DNA of 64,000 bases. Source: Dryomyza anilis. Its lineage: Eukaryota > Arthropoda > Insecta > Diptera > Dryomyzidae. The notes under the pieces are model-generated. The model was not told the DNA's origin. It was given only the letters and a program-made list of their open reading frames with translations, and did not search any database. The position numbers and the translations under genes are program-made. This document shows, in pieces, positions 20,779 through 32,754 of this stretch. Each line of letters opens with the position of its first letter. The stretch's first letter is position 1. The DNA is taken from contig OX638130.1 of assembly GCA_951804985.1 (NCBI GenBank), positions 41,441,475-41,505,474 of the forward strand. Direction: 5' to 3'.

Positions 20779-22727
20779 TACCGTCAACTGGGTGACTTTA
20801 GACTTCGAGAGGTGACTTTGGCCAAACAAAAAATAATGTTTGCATTCAAATTTTCTCAGCATCCAAGTGACTTACAGATTTCATTTATTTTACAATAATT
20901 TTCTTTGAAGCATTTTCTATCTGCGTTATGCTATTGCCTTAACTTTTAGCACTCATATTAAAACATATTAATATCTTTGTAAATGTAGCTAAAAATCAAT
21001 AATTTTATTTACGAACAAAATCAATTGAGTATGTAAAATATACGTATGCTATTAATACGTTACATTGTTTACGTTAGAAATTAATATATTTTCTTTCTAA
21101 TAAACCTTGTATGTATTGTCATTTTAGTCCAGTACTATTTTTATACCCTACACTAAGAGTGAAAGGGTATATTCAGTTTGGTACGCCGTTTGTAACACCC
21201 AGAAGAAAGCATCTCCGGTATGGAAAAGTATATATATTCTTGATCAGCATGACCTCCTGAGTCGATTTAGCGATGTCCGTCTGTCCGTCTGTCTGTCCGT
21301 CTGTCTGTCCGTCTGTCTGTCTGTCCGTCTGTCTGTCTGTTGAAATCCCTAAGACTTTTAAAATTGAAGAGCTAGATAAATGAAACTTATAACTTAGATT
21401 ACTAATATACCTACGCTGTATGTGCGAAAAAATTGGCGAGATCGGTCCATGGTGACCTATGATCCGACCACTTATGTTCAAATACCACATATAAAATGTA
21501 CATATAAAGATCAATTTTTATGTATACGTGCTTAGGTAAACTTTTTTGGTCAAATATATATTGATATCATGCTCAAATACATGATAATAATGTTTTCCGG
21601 CGAAAAGACTTGTGGTTCACAAAAAAAAAATCGAAATTCGGTACACCTACCCATTTGTAAATATGGGTATCAAATGAATGGAAATTCATCAGCGATTGAA
21701 TGTTTGTAGTTATTTTCAGGATTCGTATACCCTGGTGACCTATATATCACTTTGAATGGTAACCACACATATGTGTAGGGTATTTATAGTCGGCTTAGAC
21801 CGACTATAATTTTGATAATCCTAACTATCATAATTACACCTACTTTAAAATTTCCCATGTGATCTAACCTTCCCAACTGGTTAATTATTTATTTTATTTA
21901 ATCGTTCTTAAAATTAATGTTTTTGGGGTGACTTTGGCCCGAGTTAAAGTCGCCCCAAACTATACATGGAGGTGACTTTGGCCCGGTTAAAACCCACATC
22001 AAATAATCAAATAATTCGAACGTTAAAATAACTCATGTGAAATTGTGGGTTTATTTGTTCTATTCTTCTCCAAATATATACTATATTTTCCCATTTTTAA
22101 AATAAACGTGTTTGAATTTTAGTTAGTTTGTTTATTTAATGGCAGATATTGACATAACAATATAAATGAAAAACAAAGGAGTTGAGTTAATTGCAAAACT
22201 AAAGCGGGTACAAACTGGAAGTGATCATTATTTATCTAGAAATATTAAAAAAATAGATCCACATAAACCCTATATTTCCTATATTTCCCTATAATTCCAT
22301 TTAATGAACTTGTTCTAATGAAAAATACAAAATGCTTTATATCTTTTTCATATTAATCCTTATTACCATGCTTATTATTCGAAATATATGGGTTTCAAGT
22401 GATCTTGATTTTCAGTAAAACATTTATGATGATATAGTATCATAGTCATCTCATAGTTCCATAAAAACATAGATAAAATTGGTGATAAACATGTTTGGGC
22501 CAAAGTCACCTCACGCGCGAGGTGACTTTGAACCGTTTTTATTTTTATTTTTTTTATAATTACTGTTATTACACCATGAAATTTTGATTGCGGATGCTTA
22601 AAGAGGACATACTTACAATATTTTATAAAATAATAAAATATTAATTCCATTACAAAATAGCGAATTAAAAGCATTACAAAATCAACATATACAGTTTTTC
22701 GGGTCAAAGTCACCCCAGTTGACGGTA
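20779..22727. mobile_element. TIR transposon 'CCGTCAACTGGGG', copy B (inverted to A)
   Basis: Left end taccgtcaactgggtgac and right end gtcaccccagttgacggta. Reverse-complemented it matches copy A over most of its length, including the internal tcacctcgcg..gaggtga palindrome (22507-22530) and the tandem GGCCAAAGTCACC motifs near 21930-21990. It is split by the mini-me-like copy at 21142-21892, in a different position from the split in A. No transposase is encoded. Confidence 0.85.
21142..21892 (+). mobile_element. mini-me/DINE-1-like repeat, copy 3, inside TIR copy B
   Basis: The fullest of the three copies: tataccctacactaagagtg at the start, an expanded (GTCY)n tract at about 21275-21341, and a perfect hairpin ttatagtcgg/ccgactataa near 21781-21809. 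It ends aaccttcccaactggtt. The GTCY tract is more than twice as long as in copy 1. Confidence 0.85.
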
Positions 22728-22767
22728 TTCGTTATCAAGATTATTTATTGAAAATATTTGTTAAGTG

Positions 22768-23136
22768 TTATATTTGAAACAAAACCAATATTGTATACAA
22801 ATCTTTATAAACATAAAGACATTCCACGTCCATTCGCCGAACTCTAAAAACACGATTTTTGCTGTTTTGCACCAAAGCGTAAAAAAATTTTACAACATTT
22901 TCATAAATTGTTGACATCTTACAAAGATCATTCCACTTTGATTTGGAGTGGTAAGAACTTTTATATTTATAAAAAAAATTTCGCAACTGTTGAGAGATCT
23001 GAAAGCAGCTTTGATACCTTAACACAAAATAAAAACGTACTATAAATAGTTTTGATATACGTAATAATGCAACACTGCACGAACAAGTGGAAGTGAGTGA
23101 CAGATGTAACATATGATTTATGACGTCGACAAATAA

Positions 23137-23144
<8 letters not shown>
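22768..23144. other. AT-rich spacer, no gene seen
   Basis: The minus-strand open frame (22768-23112) has no recognisable domain or compositional support. Confidence 0.5.

Positions 23145-23214
<70 letters not shown>
23145..23214. repeat. (AT)35 dinucleotide microsatellite
   Basis: Uninterrupted AT repeat of about 70 bp preceded by an A-run. Confidence 0.95.
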
Positions 23215-23218
<4 letters not shown>

Positions 23219-23263
23219 TATTGTAAGTATGTCTTTTTAGTTTAAATATATATTTTTAGCTTA

Positions 23264-24020
23264 ATGGTGAAAAAGTGCAACGAAGAAGCAACCCACAATA
23301 GCTGGTGCAGAAAACACATCAGGACAACCGCAGCAACGGAAATAAAAGGACAATTTGAACCCTACAAAAAGACGAATTCGAAATTCAAGTGCCGCTTCTC
23401 AACTACAAGGGCCAACAACAGGGTCAAACATCGGGTGGTTGCAGAGGTTACTATCGTGGTGACAGCGGTGTCAATGGCACGCTAACGTTCGCTTCTACCA
23501 TACAACACCAACCAATTTCTAATGATGAAACATTTGCAGATGTGCCCAGTGCGTTGTTGCGATCATCAGAACATACGAGTTGCAGCAGCTCACCTCCACA
23601 GCGTCAATTGGCAGGACCAGCTAACCGACGTCCATGGATTTGTCGACTGAAGACAGCTAGAGAGATAGCCAATAGCAGTCGAAATCATCAACAACGCGTA
23701 GGACGTCTCGATGCTTCTTGCGGTCATTGAAATAATTAAATTGAATGATGAAACACCTAATCAAAGACGTCGTCAAAGTATCTCTTCTTCGAAAAGTACA
23801 ATGTACAGTACAATGCAACGGCAGCCGTCGCCGGCACCTGATGAGAAGGCATTCATTTGCTTGAAGCGCACATGGTTGAAGACGATGAAGATTCCAATGA
23901 ATTATTGGATCTATTGAATGATGCGGCTGCTCAGCTAATACAAGTGGATATTTCTACTGCTGCTGCTCTTGTTATTGAAGCAATTGTTGCAGCATCGCGA
24001 CGTCGCATGCGATGTTGATG
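23264..24020 (+). pseudogene. unidentified GC-richer block with broken frames
   Basis: Compositionally unlike its AT-rich surroundings. Plus-strand frames include MVKKCNEEATHNSWCRKH, then GQQQGQTSGGCRGYYRGDSG, and later EDDEDSNELLDLLNDAAAQL with an Ala/Ile-rich helix (AAALVIEAIVAASRRRMR). Frame changes occur at about 23390, 23730 and 23870. An aataaa-containing AT-rich tail follows near 24110. I do not recognise the protein. It may be a decayed host gene, retrocopy or transposon ORF. Confidence 0.4.
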
Positions 24021-24099
24021 TCTCAATGTAGAAATGCCTGTATGATTTCATCTCCCTCATATAGTTAAATTTATATTAGTTATTTTTGTAAAAAAAATT

Positions 24100-25050
24100 T
24101 CAAATATTGGAAAATAAAATTATTATGTAATTATATTTAATATTTTATTACTTTAATGAATGAAAAGGAAGTTACATTTGGTGAAGGTAAATTGTAAATT
24201 GACGAAGGTGTATTGTTTATTTTTGTGAGTTAACCAAAATGATCAATCTTTTTATATGCATATGCTGCTGATCTTTATTGTTACTCTCCACATATTTAAA
24301 TGCTATTCATAAAAAGGGAACAATCATTTTAAAATTATAATTTAAATAAAATTATCATTTTCTATAATTTTATAAAATTTTTTTTACATTTGGAAAAAAT
24401 TTAAATGTAAAGATTTCATAAAAATACGTTCATAATATTGTTATGATATTTTGACAGTATCACGTTTAATTAAAAAATGTTAAAGGTTTTTCTAATTAAA
24501 TCCCGATCATTGCCTGATATAAATTTCCTTATGAGAAACGACGACTAATGTTGCTTTGATCAGGACCATTTACTGTATCGATAATGTAAACCCTGGTATA
24601 TTTTCCTTGTATATAAAGCAAGGAAAATATTTTAAATATGCCATCCTTTAAAAAGCTTGGTTAGTTTCCTTTCAATTGGTATACAAATGTTGTGCCAATA
24701 TTTTGTGTTTATATTTTAAAAAATTATCCTTTGATTTATATGTGTTTACTGCTGTATAAAACAATCGATAACACGGACAATTTTCAAAATATCGAAAATC
24801 CGATTACATATAATTTTTTTTCGCAAACAGTACTAGAAGATTGCTTACTCAAAATATTGTTTTGCAATACTCTACAAATCGACTCCTAGTACAAGTGCAC
24901 CTCCTAGTACAATTTTCAATGTACTTGCGGCACGTGTTCCCGTTGTTCTAATTCAAAAAAATTGTACACACTTTATTTTTGAGTCTTAATAAACAATCCT
25001 AGGGGGTGACACATGGGTGCTAAAAAATAAGTGATACCCTAATAAACACT
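24100..25050. other. AT-rich stretch, no gene seen
   Basis: A palindromic word tttccttgtatataaagcaaggaaa is present near 24600-24628. Otherwise featureless. Confidence 0.5.
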
Positions 25051-25054
25051 TTAA

Positions 25055-25168
25055 GGGCCGTTTTCACAATATTCAGTTAAGTGTTCCAATTCCATATATT
25101 CTATGGATAACTCTAAGTCAAAGTGGCAGTTAGTGCTTAACCAAAGATGGTGAAAACGGGCGTAAATC
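25055..25168. mobile_element. 114-bp foldback MITE
   Basis: gggccgttttcacaatattc at the left and ggtgaaaacgggcg at the right are inverted, with the inner words cagttaagtg and agtgcttaacc also inverted. It is short and has no coding capacity. Confidence 0.6.
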
Positions 25169-25179
25169 AATATTTTAAC

Positions 25180-25450
25180 GTCTAAAAAAACGTGTTATAT
25201 TAAAAATATTTTTTATTTAATATTTTTTATTTTTCTTATTTTTTGTGTCATTTAGATTTTCGTATGATAGAAATCGAAATGCCTAATATTATTAAAATAT
25301 AAAATATTCATGTTTCAAAGTGTCTTTAATATGGAACCAAGGCGATAGAACCATGATGAACCTGATGGCAAGAAAACGATGATATTGCATTGTCATCCAG
25401 TTCGAGGCAATATTTAAAATCTCAATTCTTTACCTCATCGCGAAAAAAGA
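25180..25450 (+). repeat. unidentified dispersed repeat 'X', copy 1
   Basis: Shares a 260-bp core with 57180-57420 and 57940-58205, including caaagtgtctttaatatgga and gcattgtcatccagttcgag. No coding frame is conserved. The core is less AT-rich than its flanks. Confidence 0.75.
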
Positions 25451-25636
25451 ATTAAATTTTTTACGGATTACATCATATTGCTAAGTTTTATTGGCGTTAT
25501 TGTGCTTAATAGTACATAATGACCCTAGATTTATTACAAAAATGTTCATATAAAATATATCGTTCTGTGTTCGCGCATTGCAACCGAATGTAAAAAAAAT
25601 AACTTTAAGTAATATAAACTTATGTTTAGGGTAATA

Positions 25637-25790
25637 AAAATTTTGTTTTGGATCAGAATAGGCTCTAAAAATTAAGAGTTCTAATATTACCGTCCTCCTT
25701 TTAAGTAGAAAACACAAAAAAAATAGTTATTTTTTAATAAACTTTATTATTTGAGCCTATTGCGATCCAAAACAATTTTATTTAGTTGGT
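25637..25790. repeat. short foldback
   Basis: attttgttttggatcagaat at the left pairs with ttgcgatccaaaacaatttt at the right, with arms of about 27 bp around a spacer of about 95 bp. Confidence 0.55.
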
Positions 25791-27629
25791 AAAAAACAAT
25801 AAATTTGTTTTTTTTTTTATTTTTATATTCATGCGCAAGGACAGGACATTTTTTTCGATAAAATTTTTAGTTTTTTCTCTCACAGCATTATGTTACTTTT
25901 AGGCCATATTACAATAGGGTTTCGATCCACCTTATTCTACATACAGTTTTGTGAAAAATACTAGCAGCGGTATCCTTAAATAATAACAAACATTCATCAT
26001 CAAGGCATATTACATAATAATAAAAATATGCGAACGACTGTAAATTTAGTAGTTTTAATTTTATCTGCACCAGGGGCGGATCCAGAAGTATGGCTTGGGG
26101 GGCGATTGATTTTTGTGCGCCTTTTTTTCCAAATTTTTCTAAAATGCGCCCTAAAAATTCATTTTGCGCCCTTGTTTATATTTTCTCGTCAAATACAGTG
26201 AATAATGAATTATACACAACTTTACTTCTTTAACCCAACTTTTTTTCTTTGAACGACCAGTTTTATTTGATTAAAAAAGAAAAATGGGACACGATCGGAT
26301 CTTGATACCCTACAAAAATCGAAATCCGATGCACCTACTAATTTGGTCATATAGGTACTCAAATGAAAGGTAATAATGCCACATTTGTAAATATATAGTT
26401 ATGTTTATGATCTGATAACCATTGCGATTAGTATTTGTAATTATGTAAAAAATAAAAAGTAAAATGCTGATTGTTGAGAAAAATATTTAATTATTTATCA
26501 ACATGACGACGAACTTTTTTTAAATACTTTTTTAAATTTTCTAGAAGTGGCCCAGTTAATTATAATATTTGGTTGGAAAGTTATATGGAGGAAGCGACGC
26601 AGGCAATTTTTTTAAAACATATATTCTTTTTTTTATTTTTTAAAAATATATAAATATTTTAAAATTTAACAGTCCTATAATAAAAATAAGACCATAAATT
26701 ATAAATGTTCATCGAATGTTATCTAATGGTACCCATGTTTTATAGTGTCATCATTTCTTACAATGACATTTACATATAAATTTGAAAATTATTATTGGTC
26801 TCTGATTTTAGGAAGGTATATATCTCAGTCCCCTTTGGAAACCAAATTCAATTTGTTTATCATATTTAAGGTGATGAATACCAACATCTAATTTTCACTT
26901 CAAGCCAGCATATTTCGGAAACCATAAATCCAAAATATTTTAATTTGATTTTTTTTTAAGTACAACATTTGTACCAAGTTTGACGTTTCAGTTATTTTTT
27001 TGTACCATTTATTCAAGATGTAAAAGGAAATAGTTACTTGATCAATTATTAAATTTAAAACAGATTTTTTTAATTTCAAAGACTGAAAACGTAAAAATCA
27101 GATTATAAATCGTCGATATACAACAAAGTCATCAAAAAATTTTGTTACACTATTTCTATTCGAATAATCGTGATTTTTCTAAGTTAACTAGTTTTAAAGA
27201 AAAAAAATATTACAAATCACTATATACATTTTGAACTAAAATTATATAAATAAATATCCATAAGCAGCAATCCCTTAGTAGAAATTTTAAATTTATTTTT
27301 CAGGTGAAAAAAGTAATATTTTCTGATTTTTCCAAGTTTCAAGGGGTATCTAAAACAGTACGGAAAACCAAAATGTTTTTGAAGAGGGAAACAAGGATAT
27401 CTGGTTAAAAGTTAATTTTTTCCTTGCAAAAACTTTTTTTTTTCTAATAATTTTTTCAATTATAATTTTAAACAATCATAACTTATAGCGCTGTGCCTAT
27501 TGGACATACTTAAAAATATTTTTTGTGAATATTTGTTTTTTAATTATGAAAAATACACAAAAACATCTAAAACTACAAATTATCGAACTTTTATCGAAAA
27601 ATGCTATTTGGACTTATAGTTTTACAATG
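25791..27629. other. AT-rich stretch, no gene seen
   Basis: Long A/T runs. 26073-26095 (caggggcggatccag) looks like one end of a hAT-type MITE, but no partner end is visible. 26310-26370 resembles an internal part of the mini-me-like repeats (aaatccgatgcacctac). Confidence 0.5.
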
Positions 27630-28320
27630 AAGATATACAAAACGAGTTGGGAAAGATAGGTCACATGGGTAAGTTCGGTCACATGGGACGGACTTTTATA
27701 GTCGGTGGGGCCCAACTATGGAATACCTTACACTTTGGTGGGGATATTAATGTGGGAAATTAAATTGTATACCTGTCTTTTAAAGTTCTTAATTATGCTG
27801 AACATTCTCACACTCAGAATATTATTTACATACCATAAATTTAGCGTCATATATCCCTATAATTTAAAAATATTGATATAGAATTAAAAAAAATAAAAAT
27901 AATCAAACAATGTTGAAAAATTAATGTAGGCGGATCACGCCTGCTTTTAAAACATATGTGGAGATTTAAGGCTAATATTTCATAAATTTGTTTTCAACAA
28001 AAATGCGAATAAAATTTCCACTATGAAAAAGCGGAAAATAATAAAAAAAAATAAAATGTGGGCGTATCACGCCCATTTTTGGAACACATAGTTTTAGGTG
28101 AATTCTAACAATACGTTTTAAATTGTAAAGTATATCTTGTATAAGTATATCTTATACATCCGTATATACGGACAGCAAGACAGACGGACATACAGACGGA
28201 CTCGGGTGATGATACTGATCAAGTATATATACTTTTCCATACCGGCCACGCCTCCAAAGGGGTTTTAAAATATCTGCCCAAAGTTAATATACCCTGTACG
28301 TCATAGGTGTAGGTTATAAA
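27630..28320 (-). mobile_element. mini-me-like repeat, divergent subfamily
   Basis: It has the same parts as the 14-22 kb copies but diverged: gagttgggaaagataggtca at one end, ttatagtcgg near 27702, two 'cggatcacgcc/cgtatcacgcc' phrases, then (on the minus strand) tgatcagtatcatcacccga and a short GTCY tract at 28160-28200. It ends near ataccctgtacg. No coding capacity. Confidence 0.6.
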
Positions 28321-28813
28321 AATGTGAAATTTTTATTAAACATGATGTTAATTAATATGTCAAATTGCACACATATGTAAGGTAAATATATAAGTGTTTG
28401 GTATCATTGAAATGAAGAGACTTCAAGGAATCTATGTGGCGAATATGAGGATATAGTTTCTGAACACTTTTTTTTGAAAAAAAAAAAGAAAAAAAACTCG
28501 AATTCGATTATAACGATTCAATATACTGTCATTGCCATGTTTCACTAATTTTTTTTAATTATTTAGTTTGTTACTATTCCATAAAATGAACTTTTCCGTA
28601 TTTAATTTATAATCTAAATTAAAGCACTGAATTAATCCTTATACACCATTCAAAATTAAAATTAATTCTTATATAAACGTTTGTTTTTTTTAATGAATTT
28701 GTTTTATGTTAACCATTACATTCAAGAGTAAAAAGTCAAATTTGAATTTATTTTTGTCCCATCAGGACTTGGTGGTCTGTTAAATTCAATTTCAATCCAT
28801 ATAAATGATGTGA
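28321..28813. other. AT-rich spacer, no gene seen
   Basis: No recognisable ORF or repeat. Confidence 0.5.
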
Positions 28814-29004
28814 TATGCGACCTCCGCAATGTGCGAAGCATCTACGGTGTCATCATCAGTGCTCTGGAAATATTTCTTGTCCATGGGCTTCTCCTCATCA
28901 ATACCGAGACCCAACTTAATCATACGCTAGATACCGGAAGCATGTATCTGTGGGCTGTCAGCGAAGAACCAGATGACATCAGAGAATTCTTATTAACAGA
29001 ATAA
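28814..29004 (-). pseudogene. Hsp83: Hsp90 (Hsp83) C-terminal fragment
   Basis: The minus strand encodes YRMIKLGLGIDEEKPMDKK, the conserved RIYRMIKLGLGIDED segment at the end of cytosolic Hsp90. It is preceded, in another frame, by SLMSSGSSL, matching the LLSSGFSLDDP stretch. The acidic tail remains recognisable (TDDDTVDASH), but the terminal MEEVD motif for TPR co-chaperones is altered. About 60 codons remain, with a frameshift and an in-frame stop just before YRM. No poly-A tail or full gene is present, so it is a fragment of a host gene. Confidence 0.85.
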
Positions 29005-30160
29005 GCTAATTCTGGATAGATTTGTAATTCTTGTCAGTTGGGATGACTACTACTTTCAACAATTCTTAAAATTAAATAGAAACAAAAATCTGTTTGTTGA
29101 TATCAAAATCATATGTTCATGCAGTGTTGCATAAGTACGTTTTCCGTAGAACTATTTACAGTACAATTTTATTTAGAAACTAAGAAATACTTTCTGCATT
29201 CAACGACCTCAACAGTTGTGAGCTACCATCAAAATGTTAGGGAGCTGTCGGCAATTTTTCCATCGAAAATTTTCACGCTTCATTTATGCTGCCTTTGTTA
29301 TCGATGACATTCATGACATTTTAATTTAAATATTTATGAACAAACATGGAATTTAGATTGGAAAATTATGTTTTCAATCAATTAAACAGTTATACGTAAC
29401 TTTAATAATTCATTCAATAGAAGTGAGCAGTCTCGCAACGATATGTATTTCGTTATGTTCGGAATTAATTGCAAATATATATTTTTATATTTTCTTAAAC
29501 AATAGATTAAAACTTATCAAGCATTTACGAATTTTCTGATCCATATTAAAATACAACGAATAGGGTATGGATCAAATTAATTCTCAGGTCACAAAGTATA
29601 TCGTTTTCAAGAATTTTCCGAAAAGTACATTGTAATTTCAAATTGTACGTTGTTAGTAGCATTCAAAGTACTTTTTCAAACTGCAGTAAATCCTGTCACA
29701 AGACAAAACAGCTACTCGTGACGGGTCGTAGACAAAATCGTCTTCTGATTCTCGTCAGTGTTCCGTGTTTTTCGTAAAATTATTTTTACTATATCTATTA
29801 TTAAAATGTGAAAAATCAGCAACACATTCCATACTGCTGGGACCAATCAACAAAAACGGAAGATGAAACTTATCTGGTTATCCGTCGCGGCAAAACATCC
29901 TGCTTACCGTTGCGATTCTCTACCTGATCACAACAAACTTCGAGGAAGCTTTGCATGTATATACAACGCGAATACATAACCTGGGTGTGTGCAAGTGGCA
30001 AATGGCCACCGTCCACCAAAATTTAAATTTTCATTAATCATGTCAATCGAAATCAAAATGACAGCATGTCGGCATTTTTTTTTTTTAATTTGCTATTAAC
30101 GAAAATCCACAATTTTGAGAAATATTCGGAGAAAACCAAGCATAGAACTTTTGTAAATAT
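29005..30160. other. mixed repeat region between the Hsp90 fragment and the gypsy LTR
   Basis: 29640-29760 is an inverted relative of repeat Q (19797-19900). 30015-30150 is similar to 18757-18880 (gaaatc-aaat...cagca...ttttttaa-tttgc-att). A GC-richer patch at 29840-29990 has no recognisable product. No gene is supported. Confidence 0.4.
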
Positions 30161-30587
30161 TTTTGCGAAATTTCAATCTACGGAAAACTCTTCTACGAGT
30201 TGGTTACGCTGGATTGTGTACAAAATAAAAACACACCTAAATTTGGTTTTAATTAGTATTATTTCAACTAGTATTAATTAACTTAATTTATTTAAATAAC
30301 AACTTAATCACTTATCAACTACAATTTAGCTTAACAATGTTCACTCACGAGACGCACTAGTTCACTATCAAATCACAACAGAAGTGCTGTACCTCAGATG
30401 CGGGGCTCTATATACTGCATGCATCTGATCGACACGTTTCGACAAGCTTCGACATGTTTCGAGAACCTTCTACTCGTTTCGTGAAAGACGCATGCTATTG
30501 GCATCTCATTCGCACTCATGTGTTTTAATGTGCTGATCTTCCATCTTTCTCGCACATTGCCCCAGTTCGCTGAATGATCTTCCGTGA
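30161..30587 (-). repeat. 3' LTR of gypsy copy 1, distal part
   Basis: Matches the family LTR from ttcaatctacggaaaactc to tctcgcacattgccccag. The remaining LTR bases (gattgcttgcactaaagggc) are at 32709-32754, separated by 2.1 kb of inserted elements. Confidence 0.85.
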
Positions 30588-30613
30588 TCAATGGAAATAG
30601 TTTTTTTTATTAA

Positions 30614-31281
30614 TGAGTCATTCCATATCAAATCAACCGAAAAAATTCTAATTAAGGCTGCACCATCTCAGAATTTAATGAAATTTGGAAGTGTGGTGAA
30701 ACAACATAAAATTAATAAATTGTCCAAATTTCAGCTTCCCAGATGGTGTAGTTTCAGAGATTTGGTGGTTTAAAATTAGAAAAAACTCTATAAAAATCAC
30801 AAAGGTGGTGCTAATCAATTAAACGTAACTTAATAAAATACAAAACCCTCATTTTAAAGATAATAAAATTGACAAAAATATGTCTTACCTTCAACATATA
30901 TTAATTTAAAAATTTTAAAAAGGTTGCTTTTTGAGATATGTTCTTTTGAAATATACTTTGTTTAAAACTGACCACTAAAGCAACATGGTATGAATATTGT
31001 ATGATATCTTTTTGGCAATTTTAATATCTTTAAAATGATATCTTTGTGTTTTATTTTGGTTCACTATAGCTTAAGTTAAGTTTAATTGATTTTCACCACC
31101 TTTTTGATTTTTATACAGTTTTTTTCAAATTGTAAACCACCAAATTTCTGAAACCACACCATTTGGGAAGCTGAAAATTCTCCAATATCTTCATTTTATG
31201 TTGTTTCACTATACTTTCAAATTTCATCAAATTCTGAGATGGTGCTGCCAATCACTTGGTTGATTTGATATGGAATGACGC
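30614..31281. mobile_element. foldback MITE, long inverted arms
   Basis: gagtcattccatatcaaatc at the left is inverted at the right (gatttgatatggaatgacgc). Homology between arms continues for roughly 200 bp (ctcagaatttaatgaaattt against aaatttcatcaaattctgag; caccatctgggaagctga-like words). There is no ORF. It lies within the 3' LTR of gypsy copy 1. Confidence 0.8.
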
Positions 31282-31618
31282 TAATTGGTTATGAGGAAAT
31301 AAAAAATAAATGCATGCAGATACATGTATCTTTTCATAGTTTTTTCTCTAAATTGTGTGCGCGACAATTTTATTTAATTATAATACATATAGAATACATA
31401 AGTTTTATATACATAAATAACTATGTTATAATAAAAATTCAATTGGAGGATTACAAAACCTCATGCTTACCGACTAGGAGGTTGGCACAACTGAATTAAT
31501 AGGTTGTTGCAACTACTTTATCATTTGTTGCCGCAACCGAATGATTCGGTAGGGCAATTTAGTTGTTTGTCGAAACAAATCAGTTCTCTGTGTGTTATAA
31601 ATAAAAGTATAGTTAATG

Positions 31619-32497
31619 TCGTCACTATCATGCCAAAGGGGCGAATGTGCAATTTTTGACATTTGCGTTTTTTTACATTTTTGAATGTAGTTTTTCCTCA
31701 AGTATACTGTGTCAAAATCGCGTATCGTTTTGTTGGATATTTCTAGCAACAAAAGACAAAACCACAAGGGCGAATTTGACAAATGGAAAATCTTGTCATG
31801 CCAAAAGGGGCGATTTTTTTTCTTTTTCGCCATAACTTTTTATTGATACGAAAAAAAAAAAGAAGTATAAAGACATTTAATGTTCGTTTTTAAAGCACCT
31901 ATCGATCTACATCATTAGTTAAAAATATTAGTTAAAAATAAAACGAAAAGATTCGCCCCTTTTGGCATGACAAGATTTTCAATTTTTCCAATTTCTCCGC
32001 TTTTTTGTTATAACTTTTTATTGGTGCAAGATAAAATAGTAGTTTAAAAGTATTAATTGTCTGTTTTTAAAGCACCGTTCGATTGGTATTTTTATTTAAA
32101 AATATTTTGCCAAACATTTTCCCTGCAAATAACAAATTGCAAATTGATGTTTGGAAAAATATTTTTAAATAATGATGTCAATAGATAGGTGCTTTAAAAA
32201 CAAACAAATAATGCCGTCACATTACTATTTGATCTTGCGCTAATAAGAAGTTATAGCATAAAAATCGAAATATTTGCGTTTTGGTCAGGATATAGCCTCA
32301 CAAAATCCGTATTTATAATTCAGTAAGTTGTCCAAATCCAAAGATATTTTATATGCGTTATAATAAATCATAAATAAACCAAAAGAACAGAAAAAATTGA
32401 AAAAATTTGCTAATTTTTAAAGTACTTCCATCTTTAAAATTTGATTTCCCAACATTTTTAAATATGCACATTCGCCCCTTTGGCATGACACTGACGA
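31619..32497. mobile_element. foldback element with four tcatgccaaaggggcga motifs
   Basis: Termini tcgtcactatcatgccaaag and its inverse (tttggcatgacactgacga) flank 879 bp. Two internal motif copies at about 31797 (tcatgccaaaaggggcga) and 31953 (inverted) give further nested pairing. The words ataactttttattg and gcaccta/taggtgc also recur in opposite orientations. No ORF is recognisable. The copy is inside the gypsy 3' LTR. Confidence 0.75.
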
Positions 32498-32708
32498 TGT
32501 GTTTGCTTTTAATTAATTCTTTTCCCCGATGAAAAAGTGGTGGAATTTTTTCGGCTAAATTACGGTAATTTTTCCTCGAAAATGTTGTTCATTATACGTA
32601 ATTTTTTTAGGGAAATATCTTTTCCCTTTTCGAACATTGTTCACGATATATATTTTCCACTAAGGGTAAAAATTCCCTGAGGAATTTTATTCACGATAAG
32701 GCTGATTG
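32498..32708. other. unassigned insert sequence
   Basis: Recurring words such as gtaattttt, ttcac/acgata and ggaaatat suggest an internally repetitive element. Together with the two foldbacks it completes the insert that splits the gypsy 3' LTR. Confidence 0.35.
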
Positions 32709-32754
32709 TTGTTGATTGCTTGCACTAAAGGGCAAATTACATCTTTTCGTAACA

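Noticed and set aside
26073..26200. hAT MITE starting caggggcggatccag
   Set aside because: No inverted partner end was found within the following 2 kb, so an element cannot be delimited.
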